From positions 36,294 to 100,293 of the forward strand of contig NZ_AEWI01000018.1 in the NCBI RefSeq assembly GCF_000191885.1: DNA of 64,000 nucleotides, given 5' to 3'. This DNA comes from Anaerophaga thermohalophila DSM 12881 (lineage in GTDB: Bacteria; Bacteroidota; Bacteroidia; Bacteroidales; Marinilabiliaceae). Under the pieces are notes generated by a model. That model made no database searches. It was not told the DNA's origin and saw nothing but the letters and a program-made list of their open reading frames with translations. Made by a program: the position numbers and the translations under genes. This document shows, piece by piece, positions 52,969-61,908 of the stretch (the first letter of the stretch is position 1; the number at the start of each line of letters is the position of its first letter).

Positions 52969-54207
52969 TTACCGGTCGAACAAATGATGAACCAGTTGAA
53001 CCATATCATCTTTTTGCCCATCCTTCATCGTGGATTTAAGATTTTTTACCAGCGTATTGATCATTTTTTCTGAAAGATAACTTCCGTATTTTTCCATTAT
53101 CTCCAGTTCAGTCGCCGAATGCGAAGAACCAAAAGCTTTAAGTCCGTCATCATGTATCTGACGAACCGATGAAACAATGTGATTTATGGTTGGTGATAGT
53201 TCACGACTGTCCAGCCATTCCTCAAATTCCGAAACTTTCTCGTTAATAATTTTCTCAGCCTTCTCGAAATAGCTTTTCTTTTTCTCCTCATTCTGCAAAA
53301 CCACTTTCTGCAAATCGTCAATATTAAGCAGGCGAACATTTTTTATTCCGCTCACCTCAGGATCAATGTTCCTGGGCACTCCCAGGTCTATCATCATCAC
53401 TTTGTGATCGGGTTGATGTTCCTCTATAAGACTATTATTGATGAGATGTTCACCCGAAACAGACGTAATCACAATCTCTGCAGCAGCGATAGCCTCGCCC
53501 AGGTCATTAAAAGGGACAATGTCGGCATGAAACCTTGCAGCCACCTGTTGAGCCTTTTCGATGGTTCTGTTCGCAATGGAAATAAACCGGCATCCCCGCT
53601 TATGCAAATTTTTTACGACAAGTTCGCCTGTTTCGCCTGCACCGACCAAAAGAATTTTACGTTTTTCCAAATCGGAAAAATGTTCGCGGCATTTCTCGAC
53701 CGCTGCATAACTCACTGAAAAAGCACCACGGCTAATTCCTGTTTGGGAACGAACCTTTTTACCAACTTCTAAAGCCTTGATAAAAAGGCGGTTAAGAATT
53801 TTTCCGATGGAACCCTGCTCTCTGGCAGCATTCACCGTGTCCTTTATTTGAGAAACAATCTGATATTCACCCACTACCATTGACTCAAGCCCCGAAATGA
53901 GCCGAAAAAGATGAATTACAGCATCGCGATCGAAAAGATAATAAAAATAAGTTTTATTTGTCGTGCCTGAAACAGCATATTCCTGCAAACAATTTTCTAT
54001 ATGCTCAATAACCCTGTCTTGATTTTGATGATGAGAAGAAAAATACAATTCAGTCCGGTTGCAGGTCGACAGAATCAATATTTCTTCAACCTGGCTGCCG
54101 GCAAGAATACATTCTGACAAGCGACCAACATCCTCTTTATCGAAAGCATATTGCTCTCTGACTTCCAACGGGGCGGATTTATGACTTAATCCGATTATTC
54201 CAATCAT
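52969..54207 (-). CDS. hemA: Glutamyl-tRNA reductase
   Basis: A 412-residue protein when started at MIGIIGLSHKSAPLEVRE (ATG at 54207), the usual N-terminus; 17 further codons upstream are open. LSTCNRTELYF puts the catalytic Cys at 49. VGAGETGELVVKNLHKRG (about 188-205) is the NADPH-binding loop, and a C-terminal dimerisation helix follows. It reduces glutamyl-tRNA to glutamate-1-semialdehyde, the first step of C5 heme synthesis and often its control point. It heads hemA-hemC-hemD on this strand. Confidence 0.96.
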   Translation of the reverse strand: MIGIIGLSHKSAPLEVREQYAFDKEDVGRLSECILAGSQVEEILILSTCNRTELYFSSHHQNQDRVIEHIENCLQEYAVSGTTNKTYFYYLFDRDAVIHLFRLISGLESMVVGEYQIVSQIKDTVNAAREQGSIGKILNRLFIKALEVGKKVRSQTGISRGAFSVSYAAVEKCREHFSDLEKRKILLVGAGETGELVVKNLHKRGCRFISIANRTIEKAQQVAARFHADIVPFNDLGEAIAAAEIVITSVSGEHLINNSLIEEHQPDHKVMMIDLGVPRNIDPEVSGIKNVRLLNIDDLQKVVLQNEEKKKSYFEKAEKIINEKVSEFEEWLDSRELSPTINHIVSSVRQIHDDGLKAFGSSHSATELEIMEKYGSYLSEKMINTLVKNLKSTMKDGQKDDMVQLVHHLFDR

Positions 54208-54273
54208 ATTGAAGTTCGATGCTAAGTGTAAATGTTGAATTAATTTAAACCGGAACAAACTCCGGATAAACGG

Positions 54274-54696
54274 CTAAACAAAGCAACATAAAGAGGGGGG
54301 TGAAAGGCCCGAGAAATTCAACAGGGAGAAACGATCGTTTAGAAAATCATCCCGAAGAAACCATTGTTCGCGCGTAATTGCTTGTACCGGCAAGAGAACC
54401 AGCATGAAAACGCTTTGGCTTTTCTTTTCTTTATAATCATATTTTTCTGTGGAACATTCGTGTGAACAATACGAAGAATAGATATAATTCGCCTGTAAAC
54501 AAGAAGCGGAAGCAGATAATGACGCATCAATCCGACAGGCACTGTCTTCATTTTGGCCGGCATTCATGGCATAACCTGATGTCCGGGCCGGCGCCTGGAT
54601 GGAAAAAGTAAATACCAACCCCAATAAAATGAGATAAGGTAGAAAGCAGCCTCCTATGCCTACAAAAAACATTTGTAACGAAGTTTTGATGAGCAT
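54274..54696 (-). CDS. Hypothetical protein with an N-terminal hydrophobic segment
   Basis: A 140-residue open frame. Residues about 7-32 (LQMFFVGIGGCFLPYLILLG) could be a signal or membrane segment, the middle is polar with several cysteines, and residues 90-105 are hydrophobic again. I do not recognise it. The start codon at 54696 directly abuts a MITE remnant. It is upstream of hemA on the same strand, 66 bp away. It could be a real small envelope protein or a chance frame. Confidence 0.4.
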   Translation of the reverse strand: MLIKTSLQMFFVGIGGCFLPYLILLGLVFTFSIQAPARTSGYAMNAGQNEDSACRIDASLSASASCLQANYIYSSYCSHECSTEKYDYKEKKSQSVFMLVLLPVQAITREQWFLRDDFLNDRFSLLNFSGLSPPSLCCFV

Positions 54697-54735
54697 GCCT
54701 TGATTTTGACAAAAACATGCCTTTTATGCAGTACT
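54696..54735. mobile_element. MITE-like repeat A, right-end remnant
   Basis: GCCTTGATTTTGACAAAAAC and ATGCCTTTTATGCAGTACTC match the last 40 bp of interior type 1. The left part is missing. Confidence 0.65.
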
Positions 54736-54787
54736 CTTTGATTTTCTTAATCAACAAAGATAAGATTTTGAAACAGGAATAAGAATT

Positions 54788-56158
54788 TTATTTGCTTTTT
54801 TTGATTCTGCCCGCAATTTCGGCGGGACTCACAGAAAACTGCTCCCCTGATGCCATATTTTTTAAAGTTACGGTGCCGGCCTTCATCTCTTCTTCTCCCA
54901 CCAGGGCGACAAAACCAATATTTTTCTTATTGGCATAATTCATTTGTTTCTTCATCCGGGCGCTATCGGGATAAACTTCTACTTTAAGCCCCTGCTGTCT
55001 TAATTCTGTAGCAAGCTTAAGACACCAGAGCCCCTCGCGAGGACCAAAATTGACAAACATCAGCTGAGTACCCGCCGTCACTTCCGAAGGAAAAAGTTCA
55101 AGCTGATTCATGACATCAAAAATGCGGTCGGCGCCAAAGGAAATGCCAACACCAGAAACATTTTTTAACCCGAAGATGCCGGTAAGATCGTCATACCGTC
55201 CTCCTCCGGTAATGCTGCCAATCTCAACGTCAAGGGCCTTTACTTCAAAAATGGCTCCTGTATAGTAGTTAAGACCCCGGGCCAGCGTAAGATCAAGTTC
55301 CACATCGGTTTTCAACTCCAAATCAGCCAATATTGTCAACACCTCACGTATTTCATTAACGCCTTTGATTCCTGTTTCTGATGAAGCAAGTACCCGGGAA
55401 AGCCGGTCAAGTTTTTCAGTGTTTGTACCGCTCAGCGACAAAATTGGCTGTAATTTTTCGATGGCTGCATTTGACAGGCCCTTTTCCAAAAGTTCTGCAT
55501 TCACCTTTTCCAAACCAATTTTTTCCAGTTTGTCGATGGCCACAGTGATGTCTGTCAATCGGGAAGATTCTCCGATAATTTCAGCAATTCCTGCCAACAC
55601 TTTCCGGTTATTGAGTTTAACAATCACCCTGATTCCCAACTTCCGGAAAACGTCATCCACAATCTGCACCAATTCCACTTCATTAAAAAGACTATCACTG
55701 CCAATGACATCCACATCGCACTGAAAAAACTCCCGATACCTTCCTTTTTGGGGACGATCGGCACGCCACACCGGTTGTATCTGGTAACGCTTAAATGGAA
55801 AAGTCAACTCACCCTGATGTTGAACAACAAACCTTGCAAAAGGAACCGTCAGGTCGTAACGCAAACCTTTCTCACTGATTTGTCCGGTTAACCGCGAAGA
55901 ATCTTTTTGAGCCAGCAGCTTTTCATCAGCTTTATTGAGGAAATCGCCTGAATTGAGAATTTTAAAAAGAAGTTTGTCCCCTTCATCGCCATACTTACCC
56001 AACAGGGTATCGAGATTTTCCATGGCCGGCGTTTCGACAGGCATATAGCCATATTGCTGAAAAACTTCCCTGATGGTATCAAAAATATAGTTTCGCCGCA
56101 CCATTTCGGCAGGAGAAAAGTCACGTGTCCCTTTTGGTATAGATGGTTTCTGAGCCAT
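54788..56158 (-). CDS. hisS: Histidyl-tRNA synthetase
   Basis: A 456-residue class II synthetase. [15 protein letters not shown] (about 8-22) precedes motif 1. [12 protein letters not shown] (about 142-153) is motif 2, and GGGRYDDL (about 317-324) with [10 protein letters not shown] forms the family blocks that include motif 3. The C-terminal 95 residues are the anticodon domain. It charges tRNA-His. HisZ is excluded because the catalytic blocks and anticodon domain are intact. It is transcribed alone as far as can be seen. Confidence 0.95.
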   Translation of the reverse strand: MAQKPSIPKGTRDFSPAEMVRRNYIFDTIREVFQQYGYMPVETPAMENLDTLLGKYGDEGDKLLFKILNSGDFLNKADEKLLAQKDSSRLTGQISEKGLRYDLTVPFARFVVQHQGELTFPFKRYQIQPVWRADRPQKGRYREFFQCDVDVIGSDSLFNEVELVQIVDDVFRKLGIRVIVKLNNRKVLAGIAEIIGESSRLTDITVAIDKLEKIGLEKVNAELLEKGLSNAAIEKLQPILSLSGTNTEKLDRLSRVLASSETGIKGVNEIREVLTILADLELKTDVELDLTLARGLNYYTGAIFEVKALDVEIGSITGGGRYDDLTGIFGLKNVSGVGISFGADRIFDVMNQLELFPSEVTAGTQLMFVNFGPREGLWCLKLATELRQQGLKVEVYPDSARMKKQMNYANKKNIGFVALVGEEEMKAGTVTLKNMASGEQFSVSPAEIAGRIKKSK

Positions 56159-56186
56159 TATTAAATGCTTTGTTTTTATCCGGCTG

Positions 56187-56194
56187 CAAATTTA
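56187..56194 (-). promoter_or_regulatory. hisS promoter -7 element
   Basis: TAAATTTG on the minus strand, 28 bp before the ATG. A TTA instead of TTG lies 20 bp further up, so the -33 box is weak. Confidence 0.5.
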
Positions 56195-56356
56195 GGAATA
56201 ATTCGGGAAGTCGCTAAGAAATCCGGATCAACGGAATATCAAACCGTGAGGAGCTATGAGCTTTTGTCGGTTTTTATTCCACGCCGGGAACGCAAAATTA
56301 AAGGAACGCAGAAATCGCAAAAAAGGTTTTATAGTCTGTTTGCCTTTTGCGTCCTA

Positions 56357-57496
56357 TTACTTTTTTTTGCGATATAACTTCAAGCGTTTTTTAATATTCT
56401 CTATAGAGATGGCGTGTTTAGCCGTTCCCTGATCCCCCAGCAAAAAATCATAAGGCTTCATCGAATCAATGTGTGACAGAACAATTCTTGTAATGGCCAG
56501 AAAAGGGACAATAAGCAACATCCCCGGAATACCCCAGACTATACTTGCTGCTACCAGTCCGGTAATGATAAAAAATGGATTGACACGAACATTACCTCCT
56601 ACAATATTAGGGGTCAGGATATTGTTTTCGATAAACTGAATAATAATAAAAAGAATGACCACTCTGAAAGCCAGCGACGGATCATTCTCTCCTATCAGTG
56701 CAAACAACAAGGGTACAGCACCACCCAGAAGCGTCCCGAAATAAGGGATAAAATTAAAGAGCGCCGAAATAATTCCAAATGCAATTGGATACCGCAGCCC
56801 GATGATCATCAGCCCCGATGAATTAATGATACACAGGATAAACACAACGGCAAGTACACCTGCCATATACCGGGCAAAAACCCTGGATATCTCTCTCAGT
56901 ATGGTAATGACTTCCTGACGATGCTTCCGTCCAAATATCATCATCAAAAAATAGGCAAACTTGGTTCGGTAATACAAAAACAAGAAAATATAAACCGGAA
57001 GAAGACCGAAACTGACAATTGTACTGGTTGTGGCATTAAAAATGTCCTGAACATACTGCCCCCCTGAGGCCAGTAAATTAGCGGCCTGCTCTTTAATCAA
57101 GTTTCTTGTCTCTTCCTTGTCGAACCCAAAATGTTCGCTGATTCCGGATATAAAATCGGCAAGGTTTCTCAATCCGGCTTCAGCTAAGCCGGGAAAATCT
57201 CCGACAATGGGCGAAATTTTACTATAAGCCAAAAGTCCCAAACTTATCAATATCCCTAAACCTGTCACAATGGCAATAAAATTGGCCAGTATTCTCGGAA
57301 TTTTGTGTTTCTCAAGCCAATTAACAACCGGATAAAACAAATAAGACAATAAAAACCCGAAAGCTATGGGCCATAAAAAATTACGTACAGCAATGAGACC
57401 ATAAACAAAAAGAATAATCGCCAGCAATGAATAACTGACACGTTGTACTATTAAAAATCTTCCTTCCGATCGGTTATATTCTTTTCCTGATTTCAT
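56357..57496 (-). CDS. AI-2E family (PerM/YdiK-type) permease
   Basis: A 379-residue protein with about eight transmembrane segments. A central soluble stretch (about 105-145) includes FDKEETRNLIKEQAANLLASGG. The family block FNFIPYFGTLLGGAVPLLFAL lies at about 247-267, and NNILTPNIVGGNVRVNPFFII follows. Family members include proteins linked to autoinducer-2, sodium or lithium export and general efflux, so the cargo cannot be named. The start codon abuts repeat B, as with the universal stress gene at 7230. Confidence 0.88.
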   Translation of the reverse strand: MKSGKEYNRSEGRFLIVQRVSYSLLAIILFVYGLIAVRNFLWPIAFGFLLSYLFYPVVNWLEKHKIPRILANFIAIVTGLGILISLGLLAYSKISPIVGDFPGLAEAGLRNLADFISGISEHFGFDKEETRNLIKEQAANLLASGGQYVQDIFNATTSTIVSFGLLPVYIFLFLYYRTKFAYFLMMIFGRKHRQEVITILREISRVFARYMAGVLAVVFILCIINSSGLMIIGLRYPIAFGIISALFNFIPYFGTLLGGAVPLLFALIGENDPSLAFRVVILFIIIQFIENNILTPNIVGGNVRVNPFFIITGLVAASIVWGIPGMLLIVPFLAITRIVLSHIDSMKPYDFLLGDQGTAKHAISIENIKKRLKLYRKKK

Positions 57497-57674
57497 CAGT
57501 ATAAAATTTATCTAAGTTATTGGTCGAATGGAACCCGCATGCAAGCATTTATACATATTCTTATTGTATTATGCCTTGTCAGGCCCGTTTTATCTTACAT
57601 CTTACCATCTTAAATCTAATAATCTATTAATCTATTAATCTATATTAAAACAATCTTTGTCATGCTCGTTTCAT
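57494..57674 (+). repeat. Repeat family B, long form
   Basis: A 181-bp copy that begins at the permease start codon (complement) with CATCAGTATAAAATTTATCT and ends ATGCTCGTTTCAT. It is almost identical to 27361-27543 but has a different number of AATCTATT units. Confidence 0.88.
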
Positions 57675-57708
57675 CAACCTGATTGATTTTTTCTAAACAA
57701 CGAAGTTA

Positions 57709-58340
57709 GTGAAAGTCTTGAAGGATATAACTAAGGGTTATATTGTTTTTTCAGCAAATATCCTCTATCCTTTTTTGATCCATGATAATATTGATGAAGT
57801 ACGCCACATGGTAAATCAAGGCTATAAATCAATTACTTTACCGGGCCAAAATGTTAACTCCTATGGTCTGGATAAAAAAGGAAAAGAAACAGGGTTCGCT
57901 GAATTGCTGCGCAGAATTGGAGAATTTGGCAATAAGTCGGGAAAAGAATTCTGGACATACTTCACCTCTCCGCACCCACAAGATATGACCAGGGAAGTAA
58001 TACATCCATGGCCCCCGGATTCGGTGCGCCAGGGAACCCGTGCTGAACGGATGGAAAACCAGGTCCCTGAGAAATTGAAGGCCGAACGTTCTACAATGCT
58101 CAGAGAATTGTCAGAAAAAAATCAAATAACATTCTATTCGTCGTTCATCGGAAAAACCCGGCGAGTTCTTATTGAAAAAATTGACAGAAACGGTTTTGCG
58201 ACCGGATATGGTGAACATTATATTCCATTTCGCTTTTATGCCGGACAACTCGAAAAAAATACCTTTCATAATGTCAGAGCTGTCCGGACAGAAGGCTTCT
58301 GTGAAAAAGTAAGATTGTTCGGGGAAATTGTTCAGACAAA
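57709..58340 (+). pseudogene. Decayed radical SAM methylthiotransferase (MiaB/MtaB family)
   Basis: One frame has ITLPGQNVNSYG and YFTSPHPQDMT, which match MiaB-type enzymes, and then PGTRAERMENQVP-like sequence, FYSSFIGKTRRVLIEK and a TRAM-like GYGEHYIPFRF end, which match MtaB-type or related C-termini. The N-terminal MTTase domain, the CxxxCxxC radical SAM motif and the whole middle are missing, with a sharp join near residue 108. The open frame extends to 58485 only by running into the reverse of the GH65 gene. The complete miaB at 8898 makes it dispensable. Confidence 0.75.
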
Positions 58341-58366
58341 AAGCACTATTGAAACCAGATACTCGA

Positions 58367-60769
58367 TTACAATAAAAACTCCTTACAATCGCCTTCACCC
58401 AGCTCATAAACCTTATCCACAAAACCAATCTGAATCTGAGGCGAACGCCCAGACTCAAAGGAGACTTCAACACGGTGCTGAGTAAAGTGAAGCCATATCC
58501 AATGGCCACGATATCTGATACGCATATTGAATCCTTTAATCTCCCTCGGGAGCCTGGGATTCAGCCAAAGTATGCCGCCCCGGATTTCCAGTCCGGTATA
58601 GCAACGCTGAATCATATCTACCGTTCCGGCCATAGCTCCGAGGTGAATGCCCTCAGCCGTTGTTCCGCCCTGAATATCTTCGAAATCACTCTTGAGCGAC
58701 TCCTGGAAAATATGATAAGATTCCTCACGGTCAGTACGTGAAAATACCCATGAATAAACCAAACGACTCAAGGTAGAACCATGCGAGCTTCTCTTAATAT
58801 AATAATCCACCATATCAGGAATGGTTTCCCTGTTAAACTGATAACCTATGCGGCGGAACAAAGATTCAAGCTCGTCGGACGAAAGCAGATAAAACAACAT
58901 CAGCACATCGGCCTGTTTGCTGACTTTATAACGGTTCGGACTATCCCCTTCGGCTTTCAATATTCTGTCGAGTCGCTGTATATCGCCATATTTTTTACGA
59001 TACTTTTCAAAATCCAGTTCTTTAAGCTTTTCATATCCTTCAAACTGGCTGATAATTCCGTTATCCATGAATGGAACAAACATATTTCGGCTGATATCCT
59101 GCCACCGTTCAATTTCTTTGTCATCAATCTTCAGTTCGGTAAATAATTCACGTTTGCGGGTATCCGAAAGCAGATCAACGAAGTCCAGAGCCGTCCGCAA
59201 TACCCAAACCGCCATCACATTGGTATAGGCATTATTGCTGAGTCCCGGTTTATCAGAATCAGGGTATTGAGTGTGAAACTCATCCGGCCCTACTATTCCA
59301 TGTATTTCATATCTTTTACGCCTTTTGTTGAAAGTGGCCAGACTTGACCAGAAACGGGCAATCTCAAACATCATCTCGGCTCCGTATGCGGTCAGGAATT
59401 CGATATCACGGGTTGCCTCGTAATACTGATAGATATTGTAAGCAATAGCAATACCAACGTGACGTTGAAGGTATGTACTGTCGGGGTCCCACTTTCCCGA
59501 TTGGGGATTAAGATGAACAACCTGACTCTCCTCCCGTCCATTACTTCCACTCTGCCAGGGATACATAGCGCCTTTATAGCCGGCTTTCCGGGCTGCCCGC
59601 CGGGCTGCAGGAAGGCGGTGATAACGATACATCAATAACGAACGGGCCAGTTCGGGTAACTGAAAATTTAAAAACGGAAACACGAACAACTCATCCCAGA
59701 ATATATGTCCGCGGTATGCCTCACCGTGCCAGCCACGAGCAGGAATTCCAACATCCAAACCAATGGTATTCACCGAAGCTGTTTGCAGAATATGAAAAAT
59801 ATGAAGTCTCAGAATAATCTGAGTATTTTCATCACCATCTTTCAAATCAATGTCGCAGCGATGCCACAATTCAGCCCAGGCATGTGCATGTGATTCCAGC
59901 AAGACCTCAAAAGTGCCGGCATCCGAAAGCGCATTACGGGCTTCAAGAACAGGTTCGGTAATGGCTCTATCGCGCGATGAGAACAAGGAAATAATTTTTT
60001 CTATTCTGAGGGTTTCTTTTTCCCGGCATTCCAGGTCGAACAGATGGGCGACATACCCAACCTTACTGAAATACTCCCGTTCGACGGGAATCTCCGCATC
60101 TCCCCTGTAAGCTTTTGTCCTGGCAGCCTGAACCATTCTGGTTTTTGACTGATTAGCCTGAACCCTCAGATAAATGCTTTCGTCATCGAACCTGCCTGTT
60201 TCAAGTGGTTGAAGATGTTCAGAGCTAAGTTCTCTGTACCTCGGTACACCACTATTGATAACAGTTCCATCCAAAGCTGAACGAATCTGAATTTTCCCGG
60301 ACCAGTTCACTGGTGTCAGCGACCATTCAATCCCTGCAAAATGAGGATTGTTCATATCCACAAATCTTCTGGCCACCAACAAAGTCTTCTTTCCATCCTC
60401 CTCTTCAAATTCAATTGTACGCGTTGTCAGTCCACGATACAAGTCCAGCTCCTGTCTGAAATCCAACACTTGAACATCATCTATCCGAAACCAACTGCCA
60501 TTTTCATGCCTGAAAGAAAGACTCAACCAGTTGGGCCAGTTTACCAGGTCCTCATTTTCGACAATACGTCCTGAAACTTCCGAACGGGCACGGTTGTAAC
60601 CCCCGGCAAGGTATGTTCCCGGGTAATGGCAACCGCCTGCATCACATTCTTCGGCTGCTCCACGAGTAGCAAAATACCCGTTTCCCAATGTAAATAATGC
60701 CTCTCTCAGGGGCTCATGGTCGGGAACATAATCGTCATAAATAACTTTCCACAAGTCATTTTTCTTCAT
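58367..60769 (-). CDS. Glycoside hydrolase family 65 disaccharide phosphorylase
   Basis: An 800-residue protein with the GH65 layout: an N-terminal beta-sandwich (1-300, EALFTLGNGYFATRGA), an (alpha/alpha)6 barrel and a C-terminal beta part. HGIVGPDEFH (about 478-487) carries the catalytic Glu. FLNFQLPELARSLLMYRYHRL and YKGAMYPWQSGSNGREES are substrate-site blocks. GH65 enzymes phosphorolyse maltose, trehalose, kojibiose or nigerose, and related members hydrolyse glucosyl-galactose; the substrate cannot be chosen from sequence. No beta-phosphoglucomutase gene is adjacent. No signal peptide is seen. Confidence 0.9.
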   Translation of the reverse strand: MKKNDLWKVIYDDYVPDHEPLREALFTLGNGYFATRGAAEECDAGGCHYPGTYLAGGYNRARSEVSGRIVENEDLVNWPNWLSLSFRHENGSWFRIDDVQVLDFRQELDLYRGLTTRTIEFEEEDGKKTLLVARRFVDMNNPHFAGIEWSLTPVNWSGKIQIRSALDGTVINSGVPRYRELSSEHLQPLETGRFDDESIYLRVQANQSKTRMVQAARTKAYRGDAEIPVEREYFSKVGYVAHLFDLECREKETLRIEKIISLFSSRDRAITEPVLEARNALSDAGTFEVLLESHAHAWAELWHRCDIDLKDGDENTQIILRLHIFHILQTASVNTIGLDVGIPARGWHGEAYRGHIFWDELFVFPFLNFQLPELARSLLMYRYHRLPAARRAARKAGYKGAMYPWQSGSNGREESQVVHLNPQSGKWDPDSTYLQRHVGIAIAYNIYQYYEATRDIEFLTAYGAEMMFEIARFWSSLATFNKRRKRYEIHGIVGPDEFHTQYPDSDKPGLSNNAYTNVMAVWVLRTALDFVDLLSDTRKRELFTELKIDDKEIERWQDISRNMFVPFMDNGIISQFEGYEKLKELDFEKYRKKYGDIQRLDRILKAEGDSPNRYKVSKQADVLMLFYLLSSDELESLFRRIGYQFNRETIPDMVDYYIKRSSHGSTLSRLVYSWVFSRTDREESYHIFQESLKSDFEDIQGGTTAEGIHLGAMAGTVDMIQRCYTGLEIRGGILWLNPRLPREIKGFNMRIRYRGHWIWLHFTQHRVEVSFESGRSPQIQIGFVDKVYELGEGDCKEFLL

Positions 60770-61195
60770 AAAGCCATGGTTTTTAAAGGGAAAAGATTAC
60801 ATCTTCTGATAATCGTAAACAAAGTATTACAAGTCCCATAAAATAAAAACCTTTTTGACATAAAACGGTTAATCTAAAACATCCGTCACTAAAAAAGGTC
60901 ATAGTAGAAAAATTTTCTTTCCCTGATTAAAAATTGATAAAAACGAATTGTTTTTCCTTACAAGAATAGACCGATAGATTTTTAGATGTTAAATGCAAGA
61001 TGAATCGTATCATGCTGAAAATATGAATTTTAATACGAAGGTTTTTGAAATACAAATACGTGATCCAAAGGTTTTTGAATATATCCAACGGACTATTTTC
61101 CTTAAAATTAGAAAAAATATCAGATTCCCAATAACAATATATTGTCAGATTTTTAGATATTAGATGAAAGATAGTTCATCGGTATTAAATTTGTT
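60770..61195. other. Intergenic region upstream of the GH65 gene
   Basis: A+T rich with no accepted gene. It holds a direct repeat of AAGGTTTTTGAA (61039 and 61069 area) and TTAGAT-rich runs like the microsatellite part of repeat B. Confidence 0.4.
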
Positions 61196-61361
61196 TAGTC
61201 TCTGTCCATAAAGTGCCATTTACTGCGTTACGCTTGTCTGAAAATTACTCATTTAGATAAGTAAACTCCGTATTTTCGGACTTCGCAAGCCTTGTAAATG
61301 ACACTTTCTGAACAGACACATAATTTGTTACAACTTTTCCCGACTTTATAGACGGGCACTA
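61196..61361. repeat. Repeat family C, full-length MITE-like copy
   Basis: A 166-bp element whose ends TAGTCTCTGTCCATAAAGTG and GACTTTATAGACGGGCACTA are imperfect inverted repeats. Flanks TTTGTT and TTTATT differ by one base and could be a 6-bp target duplication. The interior GAAAATTACTCATTTA and AAGTAAACTCCGTATTTTCG form a nested hairpin. Confidence 0.75.
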
Positions 61362-61565
61362 TTTATTGAAGTTCCCGAATATCAGGGACAGGCAGAATAT
61401 AGAACCGGAAATTTTCCCCTGTATAACAAATATGAGAATTATCTCATATAACTTTGATATCCTGCATTTTGTCAGGGAAAACCCTTTTATTGCAAAAAAC
61501 TGAACATCAAATCATTGCAAAAAAGTAACAGAATATTAAATAACTTGAAAAAAAGAACAGAAAAA

Positions 61566-61838
61566 ATGGCAATGAAAGACTACAGAAACCTGAGACGCAT
61601 TTTGGGCGAGCAGGGAAAATGGCCCCAGTTATATATGTTCAAATTTATCGTTCCCAACCAGTTCGGTAAAGTCGATAAAGTGGTATCAATGCTTCCCGAA
61701 AATGGAGAGATTACGTTTAATCATACCAAAAGCATGCGCCATGTTGGCATAACTTGTAAAGCCGTAATGAAACATCCGGATGAAGTGATCAAAATCACCC
61801 AGGAAATCACGGCAATAGAAGGTGTTATTGATTTGTAA
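61566..61838 (+). CDS. DUF493 (YbeD-like) family protein
   Basis: A 90-residue protein when started at MAMKDYRNLRRIL (ATG at 61566); an ATG two codons later is possible, and upstream codons look non-coding. The ferredoxin-like fold pattern FIVPNQFGKVDKVVSML, then SMRHVGITCKAVMKHPDEV and a final GVIDL strand match the DUF493/YbeD family. The molecular role is not well defined. No operon partner is apparent. Confidence 0.78.
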   Translation: MAMKDYRNLRRILGEQGKWPQLYMFKFIVPNQFGKVDKVVSMLPENGEITFNHTKSMRHVGITCKAVMKHPDEVIKITQEITAIEGVIDL

Positions 61839-61908
61839 GTCACTGAAAGTTTTATCAGAATTCGCCATTGTGAGGGCAAAAATACAAATGTGCCATCAAA
61901 AGTTTTGA

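Noticed and set aside
58341..58485. The open frame of the methylthiotransferase relic continuing into the GH65 gene
   Set aside because: This part is the reverse strand of the well-supported GH65 C-terminus, and similarity to methylthiotransferases ends before it.
61023..61163. A 46-residue open frame with an internal repeat (KVFEIQIRDPKVFEYIQ)
   Set aside because: It has no ribosome binding site or recognised similarity, and its 3' end lies in a TTAGAT-rich repeat, so chance is more likely.
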